A stretch of 11,576 nucleotides of DNA from CAYRWM01 sp964428055 (GCA_964428055.1 CAYRWM010000046.1:1-11576), one strand, 5' to 3'. Shown: positions 1 to 6,614, counted from the stretch's first letter. Notes: a model not told the origin generated them from the letters alone. A program made the numbers and translations.

Positions 1-535
1 TTACGGTGTACTCGTCCACCTCCTGGATGCCCACCTCGCTGAAGTCCACCGCTTTGCCGCTGGACGCCTGGGACATGTACTTCTCCGCGTTGACGATGGT
101 GATGTAGTCAGCCGCCACGCTGGCGCCGCGGCTGGTCAACAGCTTCGGATCCAGGGCCATCTTCATGGAGTACACGAAGTCGTGGGCCGTGATCTTGTCG
201 CCGTTCTCCCAGGTGAGGCCCTGACGGATGGGGATGATCCACTCCGTCTGTTCGTCGTTCTGGGGGATGGGCAGTTCCGCGGCCAGCTCCGGCACGTAGT
301 GGGAGGTGCTGCCGTCCTCGGTGGGAACTTCGGCGTAGGGTTTGAGCAGGGTGCCCTTGACCAGATCCTCCGCGTCGGCGTCCATGTTCTCATGGGGGTT
401 CAGGTTGGTGATCTCGGCCGTGGTGTACATGTGCAGGGTGCCGTAGGGCTTGGTCTCTTCGCCTGACGCATAGGCGCCGAAACAGGTCAGCGCGAACACG
501 AGGGCGATCAGGAGCGATACTACTCTTCTTTTCAT
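1..535 (-). CDS. ABC transporter substrate-binding protein, family 5 (OppA-like), N-terminal part
   Basis: This is an extracytoplasmic solute-binding protein that would deliver peptides or a similar ligand to an ABC importer. The first 178 residues are visible; the gene runs off the left edge. It starts MKRRVVSLLIALVFALTCF, a signal peptide with a likely signal peptidase I site after Ala-Tyr-Ala (residues 21-23); the Cys at 18 is not in a good lipobox. Residues 40-178 resemble the SBP_bac_5 fold: a TAEITNLNPHEN segment, then a W-I-I-P-I-R-Q-G-L-T-W-E-N-G-D stretch and ITAHDFVYSMK, matching the family pattern of a Trp/Arg-rich strand followed by 'G..(I/V)TA.DFV'. An AAAGGA ribosome binding site lies just upstream of the ATG at 535-533. 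The ligand cannot be told from this fragment, and the permease and ATPase genes, if linked, are outside the window. Confidence 0.88.
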   Translation of the reverse strand, partial: MKRRVVSLLIALVFALTCFGAYASGEETKPYGTLHMYTTAEITNLNPHENMDADAEDLVKGTLLKPYAEVPTEDGSTSHYVPELAAELPIPQNDEQTEWIIPIRQGLTWENGDKITAHDFVYSMKMALDPKLLTSRGASVAADYITIVNAEKYMSQASSGKAVDFSEVGIQEVDEYTV

Positions 536-565
536 GGTCTTGTCCTTTCTGTTTTATTTTCCTGG

Positions 566-583
566 AAAAGCCTGTGGGCTTTT
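566..583 (-). terminator. Terminator-like hairpin in the leader of the solute-binding protein gene
   Basis: AAAAGCC, a four-base loop TGTG, then GGCTTTT: a perfect 7-bp stem with an A-tract on one side and a T-tract on the other, so it could terminate in either direction. It lies 31 bp upstream of the solute-binding protein start, hence in its 5' leader on the minus strand. It may stop read-through from upstream or act as an attenuator. The structure is directly visible; the role is inference. Confidence 0.45.
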
Positions 584-597
584 ACATTACAAATGAA

Positions 598-627
598 TTG
601 ACAATGGCGCGTCCCCGTCTATATAAT
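598..627 (+). promoter_or_regulatory. Consensus sigma-A promoter of the small membrane protein gene
   Basis: TTGACA at 598-603 and TATAAT at 622-627, separated by 18 bp, both perfect consensus hexamers. Transcription would start near 634, about 15 nt before the ATG at 649. This promoter lies inside the longer reading frame that could begin at 574, which is the main reason to place the gene start at 649. Confidence 0.8.
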
Positions 628-648
628 GAAGCAGAAACGAGGTGGCGT

Positions 649-1056
649 ATGGATCGGCTGAAAAACAATTCTCTCCTGCTTCCCGTGGGGGCGGCGCTGC
701 TCCTGGGCTTCATTGGGGCGGCCATCAAGGCGGCTTCTCCCCTCCATCGGCTGGCCAACGGCCTGTTCTTCGGGGGCGGGGCGGCGCTGCTCGTCGGCCT
801 CGTGCGCCTGGTCCGGCGGCTGGGAACGGGGGACGTCTTCGCCTTCTCCCACCTGCGGGTGAGCCAGTCCATTCGCCGGGACACCCTGCGCCGCTCCGGC
901 AAGGAGGTGTCGGAGGAGGATATCCCCTCCGGCCAGCAGGTCGACAACTACTACGACTATCTGCAGCAGAAGTCGCCCGGTCGGCCCTGGGCACCGGCGC
1001 TGGCGCTGGGATTAGCCCTGATGGGCCTCTCCTTCCTGTGCGCATGGGCGGGATAG
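649..1056 (+). CDS. Small membrane protein, possibly DUF3899-like
   Basis: A 135-residue protein of unknown function. Two hydrophobic segments near the N-terminus (about residues 8-27 and 35-56) end in a basic patch (RLVRRL). A charged soluble stretch (about 60-112) follows, with another hydrophobic segment at the C-terminus (about 117-133). The layout, two N-terminal helices, an Arg-rich turn and a C-terminal helix, recalls the DUF3899 family, but I assign that only tentatively. The ATG at 649 is preceded by GAGGTGG and by a perfect promoter at 598-627, so upstream in-frame starts (for example 574) are unlikely. It is divergent from the solute-binding protein gene and ends 117 bp before the RpiR regulator. 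No enzymatic motif is visible. Confidence 0.65.
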   Translation: MDRLKNNSLLLPVGAALLLGFIGAAIKAASPLHRLANGLFFGGGAALLVGLVRLVRRLGTGDVFAFSHLRVSQSIRRDTLRRSGKEVSEEDIPSGQQVDNYYDYLQQKSPGRPWAPALALGLALMGLSFLCAWAG

Positions 1057-1063
1057 AGCCCTT

Positions 1064-1118
1064 CCGGTTATCAACAGTATACCATTCTTGCCCGGTTAAG
1101 TAAAGTGTTTATTATAAT
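1064..1118 (+). promoter_or_regulatory. Putative control region of the RpiR-type regulator
   Basis: A TATAAT hexamer at 1113-1118 lies in a short AT-rich stretch, with only a weak TTGCCC (1088-1093) as a possible -35 at 19 bp. CCGGTTA occurs twice in direct orientation (1064-1070 and 1092-1098, 28 bp apart), which could be half-sites for a regulator. The weak -35 next to a good -10 would fit an activated promoter, but this is inference. Confidence 0.35.
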
Positions 1119-1173
1119 TATTTAGATTTTTGATTGCTATCGCTCCATAAAGTGGGAACCAGGGGGTGCGCAC

Positions 1174-2061
1174 ATGAACGTGATCGAAACGATCCAGACC
1201 CAATATCCCTCCATGAGCAAGGTGCAGCAGCGGATCAGCGACTATATCCTCGCCAATCCCGAAAGCGCCTGCTTTCAATCCCTGAAGGAGTTCAGCCTGT
1301 CCGTGAACGCCTCCCAGGTCTCCGTGCTTCGGTTCGTGCGGTGCCTGGGGTTCAGTAGCTACGTGGAGCTCAAGAAGGGGCTGCAGTCCTTCATCCGCCG
1401 CCGGGTCTCCCCCGGGGAGGAGCTTTCCAAGGCCCTCCAGAGCCAGGAGAACACCCGGGAGAGCATGGTGGAGCAGGTGCTGCAGATGGACCTGGACAAC
1501 ATCCAAAAGACGTTCCAGGCCCTGAACATGGAGGACCTGGACCGGGTCGCCGACATCCTGAAGCATTGCGCCACGGTCCACCTGGCGGCCCAGGGCGGTT
1601 CCCTGTCCCTGCTGCCGTTCCTGTTCATCCGGCTCAACTCCATCGGCATCCACGTGCAGTATTTCGACGTGGAAAGCTCCATTTTCCCCACCAATCTGAA
1701 CGCCAACATCCGGCCCACGGACGCGGTCATCATCGTCTCCTTCCCCAAGCACAACCGGCAGATCATCTTCCTGGCGGAGCAGCTGGAGAAACGGGGCATC
1801 CCCATCGTGTGCATCACGGATCGGCGGGTCTCCGAGGTGGCCAATCACGCCACCGTGTCCCTGCCCTGCGTGGCGGACACGCCCCTCTACTACAACTCCT
1901 ACGCCGCCGCCATGGTGGTGGCCAACGTCCTGGTCTCCCTGCTGGCCATCGAGTCCAAGGAGAAGGCCAGCGAGTTTCTTCGGGAGGTGGACGAGCTCAA
2001 GCATCAGTACAAGGCCTTCAACATCAGCCGGGACAACCGGCGAAACCGCCCGAAGAGCTGA
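1174..2061 (+). CDS. RpiR/MurR family transcriptional regulator (HTH + SIS domain)
   Basis: A DNA-binding regulator that senses a phosphorylated sugar or amino sugar through a SIS domain. The 295 residues are the usual family length. Residues 1-77 form the RpiR-type helix-turn-helix: 'SKVQQRISDYILANPES' opens it, and 'LSVNASQVSVLRFVRCLGFSS' contains the recognition helix and the typical 'V.RF.R.LGF..Y.ELK' signature. Residues about 125-260 form the SIS fold, with alternating beta-strands such as VHLAAQGGS, DAVIIVSFPKHN and PIVCITD. The last 20 residues are rich in Arg and Asn and probably disordered. The ATG at 1174 has an AGGGGGTG ribosome binding site 5 nt upstream. Family members often sit next to the sugar genes they control, but no sugar transporter or isomerase is adjacent here. 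Its target is therefore unclear; the neighbouring solute-binding protein and small membrane protein are possibilities. Confidence 0.9.
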   Translation: MNVIETIQTQYPSMSKVQQRISDYILANPESACFQSLKEFSLSVNASQVSVLRFVRCLGFSSYVELKKGLQSFIRRRVSPGEELSKALQSQENTRESMVEQVLQMDLDNIQKTFQALNMEDLDRVADILKHCATVHLAAQGGSLSLLPFLFIRLNSIGIHVQYFDVESSIFPTNLNANIRPTDAVIIVSFPKHNRQIIFLAEQLEKRGIPIVCITDRRVSEVANHATVSLPCVADTPLYYNSYAAAMVVANVLVSLLAIESKEKASEFLREVDELKHQYKAFNISRDNRRNRPKS

Positions 2062-2085
2062 GGACGTCGGGACGGTTCCCCTGCG

Positions 2086-2114
2086 TTGACAGCGGCGGGG
2101 AACGGTGATATACT
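2086..2114 (+). promoter_or_regulatory. Promoter of the marR-ABC exporter operon
   Basis: TTGACA (2086-2091), a 17-bp spacer, and TATACT (2109-2114): five of six bases match in the -10 and all six in the -35. Transcription should start close to 2121, at the first base of the inverted repeat described as the MarR operator. A 7-bp inverted repeat (GTTCCCC 2075-2081 with GGGGAAC 2097-2103) brackets the -35. Confidence 0.8.
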
Positions 2115-2120
2115 CATTTC

Positions 2121-2134
2121 GTTGCGAATGCAAC
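2121..2134 (+). promoter_or_regulatory. Probable MarR operator (inverted repeat)
   Basis: GTTGCGAATGCAAC is a GTTGC-N4-GCAAC palindrome immediately downstream of the -10 hexamer, covering the predicted transcription start. MarR-family repressors typically bind such TTGC-N4-GCAA-like palindromes at their own promoters. Position and symmetry suggest that the adjacent MarR protein represses its own operon here. The repeat is seen directly; the binding protein is inferred. Confidence 0.7.
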
Positions 2135-2161
2135 TATTTTTTGGGGGGAGCGCATAGGTCC

Positions 2162-2608
2162 ATGCAGCGATTTTTGAAGAACAACGGTATCCTGGCCCGG
2201 TGCTCGGACATGTACCGGGACGAGCAGCTGCGGCCCCTGGGGCTGAACAGCCGCCAGAGCGTGTTGCTGCTGCAGATCTGCAACGCCCCCGGCATCACCC
2301 AGGACGCCCTGTCCAAGGCCATCTGCGTCAACAAGAGCAACATCACCCGCCAGATGGCCCTGCTGGAGGAGGCCGGGCTCGTGATCCGGGAGCCCCACGA
2401 GGCGGACCGGCGGCAGATCCGGGTGTTCCCCACCGAACGGGCCCTGCAGCTGCTGCCCGAGATCCGCCGGGTCTTTCGCGTCTGGCGCAATTATCTGGAG
2501 GAGGAGCTGACCGAGGAGGAGCTGGCCGTGTTCTGCGACATCATGCAGCGGGTCACCCAGCGGGCAGCGGCCCGATGCGGCCGGATCGTCATGGAGGAGG
2601 AAGCATGA
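2162..2608 (+). CDS. MarR family transcriptional regulator
   Basis: A 148-residue winged-helix repressor, expected to act as a dimer and to release DNA on binding a small aromatic or drug-like ligand. The wHTH covers about residues 30-100: 'LNSRQSVLLLQICNAPGITQ' is helix 2 and following, 'ALSKAICVNKSNITRQMALLEEAGLVIRE' the recognition helix region, and 'HEADRRQIRVFPTERA' the beta-wing with the D-x-R-x-x-x-(V/I) signature. Helices at either end form the dimer interface. I place the start at the ATG at 2162 and not at the in-frame GTG at 2105, because the latter lies within the promoter. A GGGGGGAG site sits 11 nt upstream, rather far, with an AGG nearer. The stop overlaps the start of the first ABC gene (ATGA at 2605-2608), so regulator and exporter are co-transcribed and translationally coupled. 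Confidence 0.9.
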   Translation: MQRFLKNNGILARCSDMYRDEQLRPLGLNSRQSVLLLQICNAPGITQDALSKAICVNKSNITRQMALLEEAGLVIREPHEADRRQIRVFPTERALQLLPEIRRVFRVWRNYLEEELTEEELAVFCDIMQRVTQRAAARCGRIVMEEEA

Positions 2609-4314
2609 AGCGGGTCCTTTCCTTCCTCCGTCCCCAGGCGGGGCGGACCGTGCTGCAGATCGGGATCAAGTTCACCGCCACCATTTTGGAGCTGATCCTG
2701 CCCTGGATCTTGGAGCATATCATCGACGAGGTGGCGCCCACGGGGGATAAGCGGCAGCTGCTGCTGTGGGGCTCGCTGATGGTCCTCTGCGCCCTGTCCG
2801 TGTTCCTGGGGGCCATGGTGGCCAATCGGATGGCGGCGAAGATCGCGGCCAACTTCACCCGATCCTTGCGCCACGTGCTGTTCGCCAGGGTGACCGCCCT
2901 CTCCTGCGAGCAGGCGGACCGGTTCACGGTGCCCTCCCTCATCTCCCGCCTCTCCTCCGACACCTATCGCGTGAACGACATGGTGGATCGGATGCTGCGG
3001 CTGGGCATCCGGGCCCCCATCCTCCTCGTCGGCGGCATGCTGGTGAGCGCCCTCATGGAGCCGGTCCTGGCTCTAATCCTCATCAGCGCCGTCCCCCTGG
3101 TCGGCGGCATGTTTCTGCTGATCTCCCGCCGAAGCATCCCCCTGTACGGCAAGGCGCAGCAGGCCGGGGAGGAGCTGGTGCGGCGCATCCAGGAGAACAT
3201 GACCGGGGTGCGGATCATCAAGGCCCTGTCCCGCACGGAGGACGAGAAGGAGCGCTTCGCGAAGGCTAACGGGAACGCTGTCAAGGCGGACCGTCTGGCC
3301 GAGACCACCATGGCCGTGGCCAATCCTGCCATGAGCGTGCTGCTCAATATGGGCATGGCGGCGGTCATCGTCATAGGCGCGTACCGGGTGGACCGGCGTC
3401 TGACGGAGCCAGGCAAGATCGTGGCCTTTTTGAACTATTTCATCATCCTGCAGAACGGCCTTTTGGGCATCACCCGCATCTTCACCATCTGCGCCCGCGG
3501 CGTGGCCAGCGGCAAACGGCTGGGGGAGATCCTGGACGCGCCGGAGCGGGAGACGCCCCCTGCGCCGGAGCTGCCCGCGCCGGAGGGGCACGTGGTCTTT
3601 TCCCACGTGACCTTCTCCTACAACAAGGTGAAGCCCAATCTGTCGGACCTGTCCTTCGCCCTGGGGCGGGGCCAGACCCTGGGCGTCATCGGCCCCACGG
3701 GCAGCGGCAAGAGCACCCTGCTGCAGCTGCTGCTGCGGTTCTATGAGCCCGACGAGGGCTATATCTGGCTGGACGGGCAGCCTCTTTCCCAGATGTCCGA
3801 GCAGGACATCCACCGCCGCTTCGGGGTGGTCTTTCAGAACGACTTTCTGTTCGCGGATTCCATCCGGGAGAACCTGGACTTCGGGCGCCTCATCCAGGAC
3901 GAGGACCGCGAACTGGCCATCGACACGGCCCAGGCGGGCTTTCTGCGGGACATATCCCCGGACCAGCAGGCGGACCTGTCGGAGCGGGGCATGAACCTGT
4001 CCGGCGGGCAGCGCCAGCGGCTGCTCATCGCCCGGGCTCTGGCGGCGAAGCCGGAGATATTGCTGCTGGACGACTGCTCCAGCGCCCTGGACTACCGCAC
4101 GGACGCCCAATTGCGCCGGGACCAGCGGCAGGCCTATTCTGATTGCACCAAGATCATCGTGGCCCAGCGGATCAGCGCCATCCGCCACGCGGACCTCATC
4201 CTGGTGCTGGAGGAGGGCAAAACGGTGGGCCTGGGCACCCATGAGGAGCTGCTGAGCTCCTGTCCCCTGTATCGGGACCTCTATGAAATGCAGGCGGGGG
4301 AGGCGGCGGCATGA
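2605..4314 (+). CDS. Heterodimeric ABC exporter subunit with degenerate ATP site (TM287/BmrC-like)
   Basis: A 569-residue half-transporter: a six-helix transmembrane domain (about residues 10-300) followed by a nucleotide-binding domain (about 330-569). Motifs: Walker A GPTGSGKST (363-371), Q-loop VFQND, signature LSGGQ (465-469) intact, Walker B ILLLDD with Asp at 490 where the catalytic Glu is normal, and Gln at 521 (VAQR) in place of the switch His. These two changes mark the subunit that contributes the non-hydrolytic site in heterodimeric exporters such as TM287/288. Its intact LSGGQ would complete the active site of the partner. The start codon overlaps the MarR stop, and a GGAGGAGG site (2593-2600) lies within marR. 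The partner gene overlaps by ATGA. The substrate is unknown; a MarR-controlled pair of this kind usually exports drugs or toxic amphipathic compounds. Confidence 0.92.
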   Translation: MKRVLSFLRPQAGRTVLQIGIKFTATILELILPWILEHIIDEVAPTGDKRQLLLWGSLMVLCALSVFLGAMVANRMAAKIAANFTRSLRHVLFARVTALSCEQADRFTVPSLISRLSSDTYRVNDMVDRMLRLGIRAPILLVGGMLVSALMEPVLALILISAVPLVGGMFLLISRRSIPLYGKAQQAGEELVRRIQENMTGVRIIKALSRTEDEKERFAKANGNAVKADRLAETTMAVANPAMSVLLNMGMAAVIVIGAYRVDRRLTEPGKIVAFLNYFIILQNGLLGITRIFTICARGVASGKRLGEILDAPERETPPAPELPAPEGHVVFSHVTFSYNKVKPNLSDLSFALGRGQTLGVIGPTGSGKSTLLQLLLRFYEPDEGYIWLDGQPLSQMSEQDIHRRFGVVFQNDFLFADSIRENLDFGRLIQDEDRELAIDTAQAGFLRDISPDQQADLSERGMNLSGGQRQRLLIARALAAKPEILLLDDCSSALDYRTDAQLRRDQRQAYSDCTKIIVAQRISAIRHADLILVLEEGKTVGLGTHEELLSSCPLYRDLYEMQAGEAAA

Positions 4315-6125
4315 GCGGCAAAGGGGAACAAAAGGCCATTTCCTTCCGTCACGCCGTGAACCGGGGCGCCTTCGAACGCCCCGTCCAGCCCACGGGACAG
4401 GTGCTGCGGCGTCTGTGGACGTATATGTCGCCTCACCTATGGGGCCTGATCCTGGCGGCCGCCCTCAGCATCCTGGGCAACGTGATCGGGCTCGTGGGCC
4501 CCCGGCTCTCGGGTCGGGCCATCGACGCCATCTTCGAGGCCGCCGGGGTGGATTTTCCCAACGTGATCCGCTACGCCCTGCTGATGGTGGGCTGCTATCT
4601 CGTCTCCGGGGTCCTGAGCTATACCCTGTCGCTGCTCATGATCCGCATCAGCCGCAGCATCGTCTTTGCCATGCGCCGGGACGCCTTCAACAACCTGGTG
4701 ACCCTGCCCGTGGCCTACTTCGACCAGCACCAGCCGGGGGACGTGATCAGCCGCATCAGCTACGACATCGACACCATCAACACCTCCTTGACCCACGATC
4801 TCGTGCAGATGTCCTCCAGTTTGGTCACGGTGGTGGGGGCGTTTTTGATGATGCTGTCCATCACGCCCATCCTGGTGCTGGTGTTCACCGTGACCATCCC
4901 CCTCTCCCTGATCATCACCCGGTATCGGGCCAAGCGGGCCCGGTCCCTGTATCGGAACCGGTCCGTCAAGCTGGGCAGCATGAACGGCTTCATCGAGGAG
5001 ATCACCGCCGGGCTCAAGACCATCCGGGCCTACGGCCGGGAGCAGGCCTTCACGGACAGATTCGACGAAAAGAACGACGAAGCGGTGGACGCCTTCTATG
5101 CGGCGGACCGGTTCGCCTGCATCAACGGCCCCATCGTCAACTGCATCAACAACCTGTCCCTGGCCCTGATCTCCTTCTTCGGGATCCTGCTGTACATGGG
5201 CGGACGGGTGACCCTGGGGAACATCTCCTCCTTCGTGCTCTACTCCCGGAAATTCTCCGGCCCCATCAACGAGTTCGCCAACATCATCTCGGACCTGCAG
5301 TCCGCCCTGGCGGCGGCCGAGCGGGTGTTCCGCCTGATCGACGAAGCGCCGGAGCCCGCCGACGCCCCGGACGCCCGGCCCATCGAGCAGGTACGGGGCC
5401 AGGTGGAAGCCGAGGCCGTCCGCTTCTCCTACGACCCGGGTCAGGAGATCCTGCACGGCATCGACTTCTTCGCCCCGGAGGGAAAGACCGTGGCCATCGT
5501 GGGCGCCACCGGCTGCGGGAAGACCACCCTCATCAATCTGCTCATGCGGTTCTACGACGTGGACAGCGGCCAAATCGCCCTGGACGGACGGGCCCTCCCC
5601 ACCCTGCCCCGGGACAACCTGCGTCGGGCCTACACCATGGTGCTCCAGGACGCCTGGCTGTTCCACGGCACCATCCGGGAGAACATCGTCTACGGCAAGC
5701 CCGACGCCACCGACGAGGAGGTGGTCGCCGCGGCTAAAGCGGCCATGATCGACGGCTATATCCAGTCCCTGCCCAAGAAATATGACACCCTGCTGTCCGA
5801 CAACGCCGTGAATCTGTCCAAGGGACAGAAGCAGCTGCTGACCATCGCCCGGGCCATCCTCATCGATTCCCCCATGCTGATATTGGACGAGGCCACCAGC
5901 AACGTGGACACCCAGACCGAGCGGCAGAGCCAGTCCGCCATGCTGAATCTGATGCGGGGCAGGACCTGCTTCGTCATCGCCCATCGGCTCTGCACCATCC
6001 AGAACGCGGACGAGATCCTGGTCATGGACGCCGGGGCGATCGTGGAGCGAGGCACCCACCGGGAGCTGCTCACTTGCCGGGGCGTCTATTACGACCTCTA
6101 TTCCGCTCAGTTCCAGGACGCCTGA
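4311..6125 (+). CDS. Heterodimeric ABC exporter subunit with catalytic Walker B (TM288/BmrD-like)
   Basis: A 604-residue half-transporter that pairs with the preceding subunit. About 35 N-terminal residues precede the first transmembrane helix, an extension common in this class. Six membrane helices lie within about residues 40-340, and the nucleotide-binding domain spans about 365-604. Motifs: Walker A GATGCGKT (398-405), Q-loop VLQDAWLF, signature LSKGQ (502-506) with Lys replacing the first Gly of LSGGQ, Walker B MLILDE with catalytic Glu at 527, and switch His at 558 (IAHR). The degenerate signature complements the degenerate Walker B and His positions of subunit 1, so the pair has one competent and one impaired ATP site. 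The start (ATGA, 4311-4314) overlaps the previous stop, with GGGGGAGG 7 nt upstream. A weak hairpin at 6135-6160 may end the operon. Confidence 0.92.
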   Translation: MSGKGEQKAISFRHAVNRGAFERPVQPTGQVLRRLWTYMSPHLWGLILAAALSILGNVIGLVGPRLSGRAIDAIFEAAGVDFPNVIRYALLMVGCYLVSGVLSYTLSLLMIRISRSIVFAMRRDAFNNLVTLPVAYFDQHQPGDVISRISYDIDTINTSLTHDLVQMSSSLVTVVGAFLMMLSITPILVLVFTVTIPLSLIITRYRAKRARSLYRNRSVKLGSMNGFIEEITAGLKTIRAYGREQAFTDRFDEKNDEAVDAFYAADRFACINGPIVNCINNLSLALISFFGILLYMGGRVTLGNISSFVLYSRKFSGPINEFANIISDLQSALAAAERVFRLIDEAPEPADAPDARPIEQVRGQVEAEAVRFSYDPGQEILHGIDFFAPEGKTVAIVGATGCGKTTLINLLMRFYDVDSGQIALDGRALPTLPRDNLRRAYTMVLQDAWLFHGTIRENIVYGKPDATDEEVVAAAKAAMIDGYIQSLPKKYDTLLSDNAVNLSKGQKQLLTIARAILIDSPMLILDEATSNVDTQTERQSQSAMLNLMRGRTCFVIAHRLCTIQNADEILVMDAGAIVERGTHRELLTCRGVYYDLYSAQFQDA

Positions 6126-6134
6126 CAAACGCGA

Positions 6135-6160
6135 TCCCGCCGCTCAACAGGGCGGTGGGA
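6135..6160 (+). terminator. Possible terminator of the marR-ABC operon
   Basis: TCCCGCCGC (6135-6143) pairs with GCGGTGGGA (6152-6160), a 9-bp stem with one G-T wobble and an 8-nt loop, starting 10 bp after the exporter stop codon. The trailing sequence has only a short T-run (about 6169-6172), so this is a weak intrinsic terminator at best. Confidence 0.4.
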
Positions 6161-6542
6161 AAGAGAGGTTTTAGAGGGGGAGTTTGCCTTGCCTTCCATA
6201 TGTGTTTCCATGTGGCGTACGATTCAGGTCCATACGCCATTTGCATATCCCTGTTCTGCAGGAATAACTGCCTGAGCGTGATCACGTTGGAGAAACAGCA
6301 GCGAATAGCAGAAATGCTCCGGCTGCGCCTTTTTCCTCGTGATCATCCTGTTTTCATCTTTCACGCATTTTTTCTTGAAGACCGTTGAATAATCAGAACA
6401 GCTTGCAGCACATTTTTCACTCACACTCGTCAGAAAATATGGTAATCATCGGACAAAACCAGGCTCATGTGGAACGAGAAAATCCCTAAGTTTCAGTTTT
6501 TTCTCAGATATTCAGGGATTTTTGATACCCGTATTCCAACGC
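6161..6542. other. AT-richer intergenic stretch without a convincing gene
   Basis: This stretch is visibly richer in A and T than the coding sequence on either side and has several T-runs. Short open frames on both strands show no recognisable motif, no good ribosome binding site and no codon bias like that of the neighbours. It contains a 10-bp palindrome CGTGATCACG (6277-6286), with CGTGATCA again at 6338-6345. Near its end is a 9-bp inverted repeat (6479-6487 with 6514-6522). It runs up to a tRNA-Arg fragment and may be the eroded end of an integrated element. Confidence 0.5.
6479..6522. terminator. Inverted repeat, possible bidirectional terminator
   Basis: AAAATCCCT (6479-6487) and AGGGATTTT (6514-6522) form a perfect 9-bp stem around a 26-nt T-rich loop, with T-tracts at the 3' side on both strands. 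It lies between the plus-strand exporter operon and minus-strand birA, a place where a shared terminator for convergent genes is expected. The long loop lowers confidence. Confidence 0.4.
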
Positions 6543-6584
6543 CTCCGACTCTAAAGGCCGCACGTTCGAACCGTGTCAGGCACG
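6543..6584 (+). pseudogene. 3' half of tRNA-Arg (anticodon CCG): candidate att-site remnant
   Basis: From 6543 the sequence fits the 3' half of a tRNA: anticodon loop C-T-CCG-A-C (6543-6549), 3' anticodon stem TCTAA (6550-6554), variable loop AGGCC (6555-6559), T-stem GCACG (6560-6564), T-loop TTCGAAC (6565-6571), T-stem CGTGT (6572-6576, one G-T pair), 3' acceptor strand CAGGCAC (6577-6583) and discriminator G (6584). CTA follows where CCA would be. Bases upstream cannot pair with the anticodon stem or acceptor strand, and no D-arm is visible, so the 5' half is missing. Tyrosine integrases often recombine in the 3' half of tRNA genes and leave such a copy at the far end of an island. Both polarity and the AT-rich flank put that island to the left. 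The tRNA likeness is fairly strong; the att role is inference. Confidence 0.6.
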
Positions 6585-6614
6585 CTATTCGAACGCGTTC
6601 ACATAGGTGTATCG

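Noticed and set aside
2105..2161. GTG at 2105 as start of the MarR gene
   Set aside because: It lies within the promoter and would translate the operator region; family alignment starts near the ATG at 2162.
2200..2604. A longer first ABC subunit beginning inside marR
   Set aside because: The extra residues would be an out-of-frame reading of marR; the ATG at 2605 with GGAGGAGG upstream gives the normal family length.
4437..6128. Long minus-strand open frame opposite the second ABC subunit
   Set aside because: It is a shadow of a high-GC gene: Gly/Val/Asp/His-rich translation without domains, opposite a clear ABC exporter.
6277..6286. CGTGATCACG palindrome as a regulator site
   Set aside because: No promoter or gene start is near it; a single 10-bp palindrome is weak evidence.
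6070..6424. Short open frames on both strands between the exporter and birA
   Set aside because: No ribosome binding site at a sensible distance, no recognisable domain, composition unlike neighbouring genes; the largest overlap the end of the exporter gene.
6510..6587. A complete tRNA gene
   Set aside because: Bases before 6543 do not pair with the acceptor or anticodon strands and contain no D-arm, so only the 3' half is supported.
6591..6600. GAACGCGTTC palindrome as an operator
   Set aside because: It lies downstream of the birA stop codon, not at a promoter; it may be part of the att region, but nothing shows that.
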